A stretch of 64,000 bases of DNA from Oscarella lobularis (taxonomy: Eukaryota > Porifera > Homoscleromorpha > Homosclerophorida > Oscarellidae): positions 2,790,001 to 2,854,000 of the forward strand of contig NC_089180.1 in NCBI RefSeq assembly GCF_947507565.1. Reading direction: 5' to 3'. Both the position numbers and the translations under genes were made by a program. How positions within the stretch are numbered: the stretch's first letter is position 1; every line of letters begins with the position of its first letter. Positions 31,310-43,007 of the stretch are shown in pieces. The notes beneath the pieces are model-generated. The model saw nothing but the letters and a program-made list of their open reading frames with translations, did no database searches and was not told the origin of the DNA.

Positions 31310-31944
31310 GGGACCGGGCGCCACGTGATCGCTTTAATAATTTTACGGCGCTGTCGAGTTTTCCGCGTGACCTGCCGAGACCGCGCGGCAATGCCGGCGA
31401 TGCCCCACCGCGAACGGGCGCCGTCGAACAGCCTGCACTAGCCCGTCGCTCCGCTTACGCGCTCTTAGGATACGTAGCTTTGTGCGTACGCCCGAGCAAG
31501 GCCCTGCATAGCGTCAGTGAGCGCCGCTGGAATATTCCGGCGATGGTGCAGACAGTGACTTTAGAAATAAATTCTGTAGAATTCGTTCCGTGGTGTAAAT
31601 GAAGTGATTGGCCTAGGCGTCCTTCGGGTAGCCTATACAGATCTAGCGAACGCCCGAAAAGAGCGTGCGGAGCGTTAGTGAATAGAACAGAAGTCATTAG
31701 CCGCCGCGCCTTTCGTTGTCCCAAGCAAACGCCAGAAAATGGCCTGTAAAGCGGTAGTATATACTTTGTCGACGCTGCGACTGACGGCGCTTGGGCGGGA
31801 GGTGGTGTAGGAAAAGTAATTTATTCATGTGAAGCAGCTAATTTCTTACCTAACCTCGCCGCTGATTGGAGCCCGGAAATGTGCTACTTACACACACATT
31901 ATAGAACGGTGAATTCAAGTCAAGTGGGAAAGTTGCGCACTTAA
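31310..31944. other. No supported gene
   Basis: GC-richer stretch with short ORFs on both strands. Nothing is recognisable apart from the sequence leading into family copy 3. Confidence 0.4.
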
Positions 31945-33043
31945 AGCCGATTGACCAATTGGTCGAGCATTACAACCTGTGAGTAGAATGTGTCCAGTGC
32001 AACGACAGAAGCCGTTACATGCATGCACTGCTGCCAATGTTGGGGCCCTTTCCCATTTACCTCAATGCTCTTGAGAATCTTATGAGCTTGTATCATTTTT
32101 ATTTTTCCAGTAAGACTCTCTAGTTTTCTTTGACTAGGTATGCACACCTATTTTTCTGTTAGACCTCTACAAAAGTCTGTTCGGAGATAAGAATATCCTA
32201 CCCAAGAAACCCCATCACATGAGAAAAACAACATTGCTCTCAGCTGTTGTTGGGAGATGGCCTAAAATACGAAAGGACATACTTTAATTATTCGGGCTCT
32301 GCAACAACGCCAAATTCCTTCTGCTTTGGCATTTTTTGGATACACTTGCTCCTCCGCCATACACAGAGGAAGTGTGTATAGATTATGGGAGGAATCAATG
32401 GTGCAATTGGCAGTGATGTTCAGCATACAGAGGCGACACCATTACAATAAGGCAATGCTGTCGACAATCAGTGTCTGCCTGCATCACAAGGGTGTTAGTC
32501 TGCAGTGGAAAACAACGTTCTGCTCCTAAATGAACGTTTTTACGGAAAAGAAAGTCGAAGTCTTTCACTACCTCCTCAGAATGCAGTGCCCATTGTGGGC
32601 TTTGCGCCAAGAAGTTTGATAGCAAGTTTTCGCAATACTTCTTGGCCGCTCGTCTTCGAAAGGGGGTAAAGCACACCGTCACTCTTCTGGCGGGGAAAAC
32701 AGCAGAATACCTAGTTCAAAAATTTAGGATTCTGTATGAGAACAGCGAGGACGTGCGTGAAATTCCGGGCAGATCAAGGTCCTCTCGAACGTACCGACTT
32801 AACGTACTGACCGGAGAAGTCGACCAAAAGTGTATTGCCTATTCGACAGAAAGGCCACCGTCGCAAGAGGTGCTGTGCGATGGCGAATCCTGTGCAGCAA
32901 GCACTGCAATCAATGCCGTCTTGCTAAGCTGTGGACATTGCTTTCACATCTCTTGTCTTCGCCAGTCTTCTACCTGCCCAATATGCGAACCCTTTATTAT
33001 TGATCGGATAGAGCTTTATGCTCTACCTTCAATAAAAATTTGA
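31945..33043 (+). pseudogene. DUF6589-like family, copy 3, 3' half with C-terminal RING finger
   Basis: Homology with copy 1 starts at RYMHALLPMLGPFPIYLNAL and continues through HHMRKTTLLSAVVGRWPKIR, AIHRGSVYRLWEESMVQLAV, RRHHYNKAMLSTISVCLHH and LLAGKTAEYLVQKFRILYEN. The end is VLCDGESCAAS..LLSCGHCFHISCLRQSSTC then PICEPF, a C3HC4-type RING layout, with stop at 33,041-33,043. RING fingers recruit E2 enzymes, so the full protein may be a ubiquitin ligase; that is inference. A frame break lies near 32,285, and TAA replaces the Asn codon of copy 1 at about 32,527. The 5' half is absent. Confidence 0.6.
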
Positions 33044-34258
33044 GCAAAGAAAGGATCAACGAAGACGAAGACGAAGAATCCAAAAACATAGAGAAAGACA
33101 ACGACTAGGAGTTGGACAAAGAGACAAACGAATATTACAGAACGAGTCAATTTCAACAGCATCTCTTCGGCCAACTCCTCCAGATACCTCGATCAGTGAA
33201 ACTTCCGGAGTTAATTTTTGAAAAACAGAAGAAAGAAGCCGAACCAGATGCCTCTCAGCGATACAGCATCGTGAGATTCTCAAGGTTTCACGTAAGCAGA
33301 TAAATATTGGAGCCGACCACCAGAGTTGTACGGGTGGAGCCAGTATAACGGCGGAGAGAGACTCTTAAACGTGATCTTAGGGCCGGAAGTGTCTGTCTGT
33401 CTGTCTGTCTGTATGTATGTATGTACAGTATGTCTGTTCGTCACGCTCGGTATTGTGAAGTAAAGAAAAAAACAATTTTTTCAAACAGCGCATGCATTTC
33501 CGGATGCATATGAACTGAGTTTTTTTCAATGTCAATTTCGCAGGCGAGCAGTGTTTTTCTGTGATTCTTAAGTATCCATCCTAGAGAAGAATACCTTCGC
33601 ATGGTGCGCTAGAATAAACGCTTTGACTTCGAGGTAGATAACCGCTTTGAGCTCTACAATTTGCAAACTAAAGATATTTACTCTTATATCTGGCGCATGA
33701 TTGTACACATACTTCATTAAGCATTTTAAAAAATGCAAAGAGACGTCACAACCCCAGATGGCAGATAGCTTATAATGGCACATAGCATATAAAATGTGAA
33801 CAAGTCGTTCATATCTTCTAAAACACTTTCGTTTCAGGACGCACTTTGGACGTTGAACGTTGCACGTTGCACGGTGCACGTTGCACGTTGCCTTTGTAAC
33901 GTTCCTCGTTGCGAAGACCGGTGCACTGCCAACGTTGTACGTTGCACGGCCAACGTTGCACGTTGTTAAATGTACGCTACCATACCTGACCCTTCAGAGC
34001 GACCATAGTTCATGGTCTTGAATTCATACGGCTTTACAACTTCCTTGTTTTCTCAATTTTGTTTTTCTTCTCGGCAATTTCGTTGTTACAATAAATGTAA
34101 GTAAAAGCGGTAAAAAACTGTGTAGTTCTCTTTGAATTTTGTGGGATCCATATATATACATTTTCACCTGTGTACCCGGCTCCGCCTGCACAGACGGTTT
34201 CGCATGTCTTTCTGCAGTTAGCTTCTTTGTCCGGGCATTAACAACGTTGCAAACGGTT
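33044..34258. repeat. Gene-poor interval with microsatellite and ACGTTGC minisatellite
   Basis: An unassigned ORF lies at 33,112-33,303. (TCTG)n then (TATG)n occupies 33,390-33,437. From about 33,838 to 33,966 the heptamer ACGTTGC and variants (CGTTGCACGTTGCACGGTGC) recur some 12 times, broken by a unique spacer. I see no gene. Confidence 0.7.
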
Positions 34259-34456
34259 TCAAACTGCGGATAAGTAGAAGAAGTCTGTGGCAGGTCGACC
34301 GATAAATCTGTGAGTTCCCACGACAAACGCGTAGACTGTCTCGTGTTTGTACTCCCCTCCTTTCTCTGGTTTCACTTCTGCAACAAAACGCGGATTATGG
34401 ATGTTTAGCTGGACAACGGCAAACGTTTTTAATTTGTCAATATTTTTAATGAGCAT
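34259..34456 (-). CDS. Unrecognised ORF, possibly an exon
   Basis: TFAVVQLNIHNPRFVAEVKP then EKGGEYKHETVYAFVVGTHR looks like a beta-rich coding stretch. It ends in a stop at 34,259. An overlapping frame at 34,024-34,326 is less convincing. No family match is known to me, and no adjoining exons could be proven. Confidence 0.25.
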   Translation of the reverse strand: MLIKNIDKLKTFAVVQLNIHNPRFVAEVKPEKGGEYKHETVYAFVVGTHRFIGRPATDFFYLSAV

Positions 34457-34604
34457 TTCTAGTAGTTGAAGATTTTAGGAAATAATGCGGTATTTTTTGT
34501 GCTTAACGAAGACGACTTTCCAATAGCTTCAGTTCGAAATTGCTTAAGAGGCTGAATTTCGTCGCCGCTGTCTTTCATGCTAACCCTTTGCGCAAAGTGG
34601 CGTT

Positions 34605-34815
34605 TGATTGTGCGCTACTGATTGGCTCTTTCGTAAGCTAATTAGCATTTGAATACGCGCTCCTGATTGGCCGTGATCCCGTACCATTATATAAGCTAAT
34701 TACACAACTACTAGTGCTCGTCGGATACGCTATTTAGAGCATTCGGGCGTTGTCTAGCCTCGGCTTTGGCCACAACCCCACCCTAGTGCTTTCTAAATAA
34801 CGTATCCCACTCGCC
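34605..34815. promoter_or_regulatory. Promoter-like block (two CCAAT boxes, TATA) followed by an inverted repeat
   Basis: GATTGGCTC and GATTGGCCG (about 34,619 and 34,667) are inverse CCAAT boxes, followed by ATTATATAAGC near 34,687. Then GGATACGCTATTTAGAGCA and, inverted, TGCTTTCTAAATAACGTATC form arms of about 20 bp around a 50-bp loop (34,720-34,810). An unrecognised ORF (34,817-35,026) starts just downstream. Regulatory function is inferred from motifs only. Confidence 0.35.
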
Positions 34816-35794
34816 GTTGTTGTGTAACATATACAGAGCGCGTCGACGAGAAGACGTTCGTGGACACCAGTTCGTCAGACATATCTTGCTGGTCCAGTTT
34901 ATCTGCCTCCTAAAAATTCAAACTTACGACAAGAAGAAGCTTGGGAAACGTCAAACTGTATCTGGCAACATATTATTCAAGCGAATCTACGCGGCTACGG
35001 CAATGTCAAGAGGCTATCAGCTATGAAGCGCCGATAGGGATTAAAGCTAATTTGAAAGACGAATACGCGTTGCCACACAGTCCGCACGTAGACATAGCGC
35101 CTAGTACGGGGATGTCGCAAACGCATTAAAGGTACCGACTCATGTATAGAAGCCCCCCCAGACTCTCCGGAGCAAAAAGTTCCTCCTAATAGTAGAGAAC
35201 TTGCAGTGAATTTTGTAGAAGAGTGCAGAAAAGTTGCTCCTCTTCCATATACTCGACAACATTTACATTTACATTTACACGCTGCTAGGATAGAAAGCAT
35301 TTGTCTATACGGCGACGTTACCGGCCATCGGGGGTTTCCTGAGAAGCGCTTCTTCCACGTGTACAGTTGATTTCAAGTTGGTTGACTCGGTGCATACCGC
35401 GGCGTAGAGAGATAGCGAATAGTTCGTTTTGCGCTACTTTACTGAAATGGCGCAACAATGACGACAAGTCTTTGTTCTGTCTACGACAGGGATTGTTCCT
35501 GCGCTTCCCAAGCCTGAAGAATGCAGTCTGCCTCAGAATGCGCCTCCGCTAAACCAGAAACCTTGGAAACAAAGCGCGTTTTCGACATACCGTATTACCT
35601 CACTTTTTGCTGCATCCCTTAAAGGGTCTATTTTACTGCAATTTACGCAACTCATTGAGAAGGTAGTTTTAAATCTATTTTTAAAGCAACCTAAACAAAA
35701 AACCTTTATGGAAGTCGCAATTAGCATTCATATGTAGGAAAAAAGCTGTAGCGCAAAATCTTCGGGATGGAATATTGTGATCAATTGATCTCCT

Positions 35795-36184
35795 TTAACT
35801 CGTACCATACGTTATCACGAGTTTTGTGACTGCTATAATATGTTCGCTCATTGGCTCACCTTGGGTTTGCTTTCGCTGATAATTTGCCTCGCTTACAGGT
35901 CTTATCTTCGGTTTGCAATATCGAAATTTGTCGAGTATCGCTGCGACGGTGACAACTACTAATGGCATGCACAGCACTACCGTAATTGCAAGGAACCACA
36001 CACAATATGAACGACAGTAAACACTAGCCTCGCAAGCCAGACTTTCTTTACAAACAGGAGGCTGTTTGTGTTTGGTAGCTACCTCGCTAGGTGTTTGAGC
36101 GCGGTATTTCCTCACCTCTCGTAGGGTCTGGTACCTCATGCGTTCATCATCGACCACCTTCGGCACATGACCACCGGTTAGCAT
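35795..36184 (-). CDS. Unrecognised 129-residue ORF with one membrane segment
   Basis: MLTGGHVPKVVDDERMRYQT opens a polar region with two nearby cysteines. A long hydrophobic helix (VWFLAITVVLCMPLVVVTVA) and a basic tail follow. Single-pass topology is suggested. No family was recognised and codon support is weak, so it may be a random ORF. Confidence 0.25.
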   Translation of the reverse strand: MLTGGHVPKVVDDERMRYQTLREVRKYRAQTPSEVATKHKQPPVCKESLACEASVYCRSYCVWFLAITVVLCMPLVVVTVAAILDKFRYCKPKIRPVSEANYQRKQTQGEPMSEHIIAVTKLVITYGTS

Positions 36185-36439
36185 AACTTACTTAGCACTC
36201 TCTAATTAGTTAAGCGGTTTGACTGCCAGTGCGCATTCGCAGTCAGCCAGAGATGTCCGCGATTTCGATTGATAGCGACTTTCGATTGGAACGCGCGAAA
36301 TGTTAGCCACCTTGAATGGACTAGACGCGCACGCAGATGACGAAAAGCATTTTCCAGGCTTACGCAGAGCCGCCGATATCGCTTTAAACTTCCCTGGTTC
36401 GAAACTCAGCATTGCGGAAAACGCGCTGGAGCACGTCAA

Positions 36440-37080
36440 GTGCTTTGGAATAGAACAGACGTGAAGCAGCTTCGCTCGTTCCTCTGACTGGTAATTATTA
36501 ATTCCTCCACGCGCGACGTTAGAGCAACCGTTAACGGATTTTATCGCGCAGGATGCAACTTTCGAGTGGGCGGAGCGATACGAAAAGGCCTTCACGGCGC
36601 TGAAAGAGAAGTTGGCCTCAGCGTACGTGCTCGTACACTACTGCCGCTGCGCCTGCCAGGCGTGCGACGCTTCCGCGCATGGCCTCGGCGCCGTGCTATC
36701 TCACATCATAACGGACGCCTCAGAGCGGCCTATCGCTTACGCATGGATAACATTAACGGCTACGAAACGGAAGTACAGCCAAATCAAGAAAGAAGCTTAG
36801 TCAGTGACACGCCCCTGTCATTCACGATTGACACCGGAGCGGATGTCACGACAATTCCAGAATTTTTTACGAGCATCTTGGCTCACTAGCATTAACACCG
36901 GCGCCTCTTCAAATCTTCGCTGCCGCCAAAAAGCGATTGACCAAGTTGGGAGCGTTCACATCGAAAATGAGCGTCGGAGAACACGAAGCCATCTGGAGTA
37001 TTTACGTTGTGCGACCACTACAACACGTCCTTCTCGGACCGGAGTCGGACGACCTGCAATCGAGGCCAGTCAGATCTTAA
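36440..37080 (+). pseudogene. Ty3/gypsy relic: RT-RNaseH piece joined to an aspartic protease piece
   Basis: DVKQLRSFL, then ATFEWAERYEKAFTALKEKL and CDASAHGLGAVLSH..ERPIAYAWITLTATKRKYSQ are the RT connection and start of RNase H. TAG follows. At 36,819 the sequence becomes LSFTIDTGADVTTIPEF (retropepsin DTGAD active site), with FAAAKKRLTKLGAFTSKM and PLQHVLLG after it. Protease normally precedes RT, so two relics are abutted or a deletion and duplication has reversed the order. Confidence 0.75.
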
Positions 37081-38757
37081 AGAGACCCGCGCTCTTGAAA
37101 AAAAGAAAATCAGGATGTGATTATACACGAGATTCGCTTTCGCGAATACAGAACTTGGAACGATTTCAGGAAAATACGGTATCCGAATACGGCGCCAAGC
37201 CCTTCGCGTTGTCCTTCCGCGGAGCTTGAGAGAAAGCAAACGATCGGAGTCATATCGCCCGTCGACGAGCAAACCGAGTGTGCGCTGGTATGGTTTATTG
37301 TCTCTATTTATACGTATTGGTTTTAGCCACTTAAAATGGCGACGTGACGAATTTTTGGGATCAACGTCATGATTAGCTCTGTCTGCTCTATGTGCTTAAT
37401 GACACACTGGTTGGAACATGGGAAGTGAGTCGTCGTACGAATCCTCATTTTGTCATCATCAAAAACGCAAGAAGTACACAAGTTTCTCTTTATGGTTGAT
37501 GGAGTTCCCCACCCATGAAGTTGACTCTTTAAGCAATAACTGTTAAAGGGTTTTAATTAATTAATAAAGTTGAGGAGCCTAAAACCGCCATTTTTTAAAA
37601 TTTATTAGTATTATACTGTACATGTCTTAAAAACGAAAACACTTCGCTGCCAGAGGTTCTCAATTGGTTTGGCGTCGGGAGATTTTTTGGCGGCCAATCT
37701 AAGACGGTCACATTATGTGCCCGCAGCTATTCTCGAGTTAAACGAAAAAAGTGGATTGGAGCAATGTTCTGTTAAAACACGAAGTCGTGTCAGATCAAGT
37801 TGTCGGCGTTATGAAGCTGTCTGTCTGTCTTATATTTAATTTCGCGAGTCTCTCTGAAGGCCGCAACACGAAGTGATAACCAATTAACAGTCACTCCATT
37901 TTAGCTCAACTTTGGTATAAGATTTGATGCTCCCTTTGCGAACTTTTAACTCGCGTCAGAAAATAGAGACCACCGCAACAGCGAAAGTCTACACTATTGC
38001 TGTGCATCTTCCTTGTGCTTCGCGTTTTAAGATAAATTCACTGGGTCATATTTGATGTTATAGAATCGATCCTAAAGCGGAGCCCAATATATCACGCGTC
38101 TTCGCACGCCTTTACTTGACTTTAGGCCCCCGCGCGAGCTTCCACGTACGCCAAAAGCAAAACGCGCCGAGTTCAGACAATTACAAAACGATATCGAAAA
38201 ATTAGAAAAAGAGAGCAACGGTTGAATGCTCGAGTACGGCAGGCTACTGTGTTGGGCCAGACACAGGGGGGTAGGGAGGGCAAATACCATTGGTAGTTGT
38301 ATAATGCCGAGATTGTGTCGGAGGGGAGAGGAGGCTAGCAGAAGCCCGAGCAGTCATCGGATGTGTTAGCTCTCCTAAGACTTTAAGGATTACTTTCTTG
38401 TTTGCGAGATGGACCTTCCAAGTCCTGTGACGTGTGTAAAAACGACACTAAGTATAGACAATTTTTGTTCCATCAAATTTTGGCACTTATCACGCAAACA
38501 GCGACTGTAAATGTTGAGAATACAGTACATTTAAAAAGCTTACTACTTTAATAATTAAATACAGTGCTTGACCAATCTTATTCCATTTGATGATTTAGAT
38601 AACCCCTATTTCAGAGACAATACATGTATCAAGATACTTCGACGTCGCTATTTGATCTTTAAAAAGCTTAATCACACTCATTCTGCCAGAACTATTAGAA
38701 AAACTTACAGCGAGTGGGCGAAAACGTAGGTTTAGCCCTTTCCCTTTATAAAAATAT
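37081..38757. other. Gene-poor interval
   Basis: One short frame reads PKAKRAEFRQLQNDIEKLEK (38,150-38,225, plus), a coiled-coil-like piece of unknown origin. TTAATTAA overlaps itself at 37,553-37,564. Nothing else is supported. Confidence 0.45.
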
Positions 38758-38943
38758 TTAATTAATTCTTACCTTACTTACCGCACGAAGCGCAGGCGTT
38801 CTCTTTCGAACCCGTACGACCATAAAAGCGCACAATAGGTCGTACGCCACCCCGCATTTCCCGCACCTCCAGATGAGGCCTTCAAGACGGCCCTTGCACC
38901 TCTCGCACTCTATTTGCAATTCAGGTAGTGATACAAATTTCAC
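38758..38943 (-). CDS. Zinc-ribbon-like exon with strong splice donor
   Basis: LQIECERCKGRLEGLIWRCG then KCGVAYDLLCAF has CxxC..CxxC plus a further Cys, a treble-clef-like or C1/ZZ-like pattern. GTAAGTAAGG follows the last coding codons (..TPALRA), an excellent donor. It is probably an exon of a minus-strand gene. The downstream exon was not identified; kelch exons lie upstream on the same strand. Confidence 0.35.
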   Translation of the reverse strand: MKFVSLPELQIECERCKGRLEGLIWRCGKCGVAYDLLCAFMVVRVRKRTPALRAVSKVRIN

Positions 38944-39754
38944 TTCGACGATTCATCCTACTGTTTCCTTTGAAATATTCTACGTGTCAATTGAGCGCAA
39001 ATATAAAGTGAAGCGGCCAAGTGACCGAGAATGGGGGGACGAATACGACCGAGCCAAACAATGGCAAACTCTGAAGGAGAGTTTCCTTCGTCGATTGCCG
39101 CCTATGATGAAATAACGACCACGGCGTCGCAGTCTTCACCGTGGGAACAACGCATGAGTCGTCCATGCGGCGGTATCGGAAATCGGTTGACGACGTTTGA
39201 GGACAGTGTAATCCCCGCGCAGACGGGAATAGCGTTTTCTACTTTAGGTTAATCGTCGCGAAGACCGACGTTTGCTCGGGGCTTGTCGATCTTAGGCGCG
39301 CTGGCGGTGGCGGTGGCGGTAGATCGTACAGCAGAAACAGCTTGATTTTCTTATTGTCTGTGATTTCCTTAGACGAAAATCGAGCGTTCGTTTGTGTTCG
39401 ACTGACTTGGCTACAAGTACTGTCTGGGATGTCGTACCTCGACCGAGGAGTTTGCAACACGCGTTCGGCCAGTCGCCACGTTTTTTGCTTTCTCCCTTCC
39501 CTCTCAACTTCTATCCGCTGGACTACCAGGGTCAAAGGTCCGGGTGGGTAGCTTCCGTACCGGAACCCGGGAGTTGCGGCTGGCAACTCCCCAGGCGCGG
39601 GTAGGAACAGCATGATCGAATCAGCAACCCTGGGGATTTGGGCAAGGAAGCTGCTCACCGGAATTTTGGGATTCTTCATGGTGCAGTTTGTATACTATAG
39701 TGATTTCTTTAGTCTTTGCGTCACCTGGCCCTCCACTGCAGCAGAAAGCGGTCT

Positions 39755-40552
39755 TCACACCCTCCTTCCAAGGCAATTGTTGTCCTGGTCTTCGACCACG
39801 GCAAAAGTAGACCAACTGTTGGATGTCAAATCAAAAGTTGAACATTTGCTTTCTTCGCCACTTTCCGCGGCTTCAAATTTATAAATTACGTTGTCTGAAA
39901 TTATTGCGCAGCTAAAAGAACCGACTGCTTGCGGTTGCAGCCAACAGCTCGACACTGCATCATACTTGAGAATGGTCGAATCACCAATAACGTAAATCAG
40001 TCCAGCGTGAAAAGCTCCTATTACATCATCAATATTATTGTTCAGTGGACTAATTGCTGTCCACGCATTCACGTTGGGGTCGTAGCACTCTGCCGTCGTC
40101 AAATTATCCCTGGATCCAAACGCGTAAATTTTCCCTTCATATTCAACGTACCTTTGACCCGTTCGACCGTTCGTCATAGGCGCCACGTCCTTAACCCAGT
40201 GCTCGTGTAATAAGTCGCAGCGTTCTACGGTCTTGTGATCACTTTTAAGATCACACTGACGGCATGGCAATCCCGTCCACCGAGCGCGTAAAGACTCCCA
40301 AACGCTTTTACCACTCCCGCGTTGAAACGACTATCATTCAATGATGGAAAGATGCCCCAAGCGTTCCGAACAGGATCGTACCGTTCTACAGAACGGCCAT
40401 CGTTGTCATTTCTTTCCCGGCCAGTTTCTACTCCACCGCCAACAGCAAGAATGCAGGCGGGTTTGCCTACACGATGCGAAGTCGATTCATCCAACTCATT
40501 TAACCTGTTGGCGGCCTTACAACCGCTCCCATTGAAACTCTCCTTTCTGTTA
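39755..40552 (-). CDS. Kelch-repeat protein (partial)
   Basis: Minus frames read KPACILAVGGGVETG..SVERYDPVRNAWGIFPSLND, VVKAFGSLYALGGRD, VERCDLLHEHWVKDVAPMTN, GKIYAFGSRDNLTTAECYDP..WTAISPLN, LIYVIGDSTILKYDAVSSCW and STFDLTSNSW. That is about five kelch blades with the usual Gly-Gly and Tyr..Trp spacing. Kelch propellers bind partner proteins and in BTB-kelch proteins present substrates to Cul3; no BTB or BACK domain is visible here. The frame changes at the 4-T run 40,243-40,246; one more base there would join RDCHAVSVILK to SDHKTVERC. The stop is at 39,755. Upstream the HECT-like exons end within 50 bp. Confidence 0.75.
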
Positions 40553-40589
40553 CAGGTGAAATAGAACTAGGCCTTTTACATGAAAATGA

Positions 40590-42416
40590 ACTTATACCCG
40601 ATAGCATTTCCGTGTTCACGATGGGAACCCTTTTCGTCTCTGTGCCCTGGAAGATGGTCGTAGAAAAGTCTTTAGCCAGAAGTCTCCAGAATTCGCGCCG
40701 CTGCCCGCCCGTATCTATAGCGGACTCCAGGAAATTGATCTGGTTTGAATAATACAATGTGTTTTGGAAAAAGGATAAACTTACGGCAAATCTATTCCTG
40801 AGATTGAATTTTTTGCGCCTCAAATACCGAAATGCATCCTGCACGACAGACTCTCTCAGAACGGGCACTGTCACTGCATCGTCCTTAGCAATGGATGTAA
40901 GACTACGAGTGGACTCAAAGAAATACACTTTTGTAATAAGTTGTGTCCTTATTAATTGTACCTGACATCATCTGTGACATTTGACGATGAAGATTTTCCT
41001 TCTACTAACTGACTAATTGCCTAAGTGACAATGTCAGATTGGTTCAAATAGGCTAAAAAACTGCCACTAAGCAACCTCAACTGGCTTGTCGGACTGCAAT
41101 GATTTTTACGCTAGTTTTCCCGCCAAACACAACGCCGAGATTGCAATTGAAGGCGGTGTCAATGCTAATCGCCGTTGGACGCCGGCCGCTAGCGTTTAGT
41201 ACATCGACGTATATTGGATCAGGAATGGAAGAATGTGTTTCAATCCAAATCACTATTTCCTGTAAATATTTATGCCATTAACTTCAAATGTGCATTTTGT
41301 GGCGTACTTGAAACAATGATTCGAATGTGAACTTCCGAATTTCAGTGTCAGAATCAGGAAATGTGACCTTGACGGTTATGATGTCGTACTCCTCGTCTTC
41401 TAGTTGCGAGGAGAGAAGAGCAGAGAAGAGCTGCTTCAAGCTGGCACAACGCTAAATAGACATGACTTATACACATACTTCTAACTAAATAGCAAGCAAA
41501 ACGAACAGCTCCATCTTCTTTATTTTCCCGCTTTTTCATGTCCTAGTATATGCATCCTTAGCGGTACTATGTATTAATCTCTTTTAGAACAATTTACCTT
41601 CCGTTCGTCTTGTCTTAGTGAAGCTTCATACTCCATATTCTGCTGCTCTCTAGTTTCTCTCCACTAAAGGAGAAAGTTAGTTCTGTGTCGCGTAGATAAC
41701 AGCGTCAACCTCTCTCAAATCAGCGTCCAGCAAGTCATCTACAAAGTCATTCGCTTCAAAAAGGTTGTCCTGCTCGCTCTTTGTCAAATCAATGCTACAA
41801 ACTCTATGAAAAGAGATGATTGTTACATAGCAAAATAATCGATCATTTACTGCTGTAGTTTATCGTCCTCGGACGCAGAAACTGCCGGTTTTGGCGAAGC
41901 GCTTTTTTTTCTTTTGTCCTTCATGTCGGGGTAGCGTGATACTTGTGATGTTAACAAAGCTATCAACGCTGATATTATGTAAGCTGTCGTCTGATCTGTT
42001 GCCGAGGTCACTAGAAGAATTTCCAACATAAAACCGTACTGAATGGGGTTGATGAGCAACGTGCCTCCGAGGACGCACAGAGCACTCCTGAACATGGCTC
42101 TTGATGCCGGACATCGGTTTGGAAATATCGCAGTGAGGACATGTAACTGTAATCTATTTTCAAATTTTTCAATACAAAAAACAGCGCTGTTTAATAATTA
42201 AGGTTGTAAGACTCTTACCGATTTTGATTTATCTTGTTCTTTCTTCACAGGAGTGAGATCAATGGCGCTGATGAGCGGTCGTATGTAGGTAGCACTTCGC
42301 CTGCCCCAAAGCCGCTCTCAAGACATCCGCGCCACACACATCACCAATTCTTTTGAATTCCCTTTTGCCATATCCCGTCGTTTGCATCAGCTCATATCCC
42401 GTCTTCTCCAGAGCTG
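40590..42416 (-). CDS. HECT/ubiquitin-fold protein, 5' and HECT-start exons (second locus)
   Basis: Exons on minus: ALEKTGYELMQTTGYGKREF..DVLRAALG and TYIRPLISAIDLTPVKKEQ (42,416-42,229); a C2H2-type finger, VTCPHCDISKPMSGIKSHVQ then EC (about 42,150); SIDLTKSEQDNLFEANDFVD (41,800); REQQNMEYEASLRQDERK (41,640), a coiled coil like that before UBX domains; DIITVKVTFPDSDTEIRKFT (41,400); VIWIETHSSIPDPIYVDVLN (41,240); VVQDAFRYLRRKKFNLRNRF (40,830); and INFLESAIDTGGQRREFWRL (40,740), the start of a HECT N-lobe. The order matches invertebrate G2E3-like HECT ligases, as at 19.8-22.7 kb. The catalytic C-lobe is missing: kelch exons follow instead. A 4-C run at 42,304-42,307 shifts frame; three would restore LGRRSATYIRP. 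The 5' end runs into a Helitron gene. Confidence 0.6.
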
Positions 42417-42476
42417 AAATGAGAAACCGGCTGAAGTGCAAGAGTGCCTTTTTGGCACGGATAACGCGCCATAAAG

Positions 42477-42975
42477 TTGCTCTCAATGACCACATCCGGG
42501 CTTTACATGTCTGCTTATTTTTTGAATGCTTCGACGCGAAAGTTGTCGACTCGATTCATGCAAGCATTTCTGCAAGCGCAAGCGAACGAAACTGTTATCG
42601 AACAACCGAAGTCCGCAATTGGACGACGCGTTGCCGACACGCCGTGCAAGAAGATTCGTCTGCCCGATTCTGAAACTTCTTCTCCGCCGTCGTCTGAGCG
42701 CAAGGCCAATGATGACGCTGCTTTAAACCGTCGCTCTTCTTCCACGACCCCTTCCATTTCTTTCACCCACCGTTCTGCTTTAACCCGTCGTTCTTCTTCT
42801 AGGACCCCTTCCATTTCTTTTACCCACCGCTCTGTCCCTTCCCCTAAACCCACCTCTCTTCGCCGCGACGACGAAGACGGCCACGACGACGAAGACGACA
42901 GCCGCGATGGCCACAAACACGACGATGACGAACACGACGGCGGCGGAGACGACGGAGACGACGGCGACGACGACG

Positions 42976-43007
<32 letters not shown>

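Noticed and set aside
39390..39610. Tyrosine-kinase-like pattern (LSGMSYLDRGVCNTRSASRH)
   Set aside because: It resembles GMxYL..HRDLAARN only loosely, the catalytic HRD is absent, and no kinase motif follows in frame.
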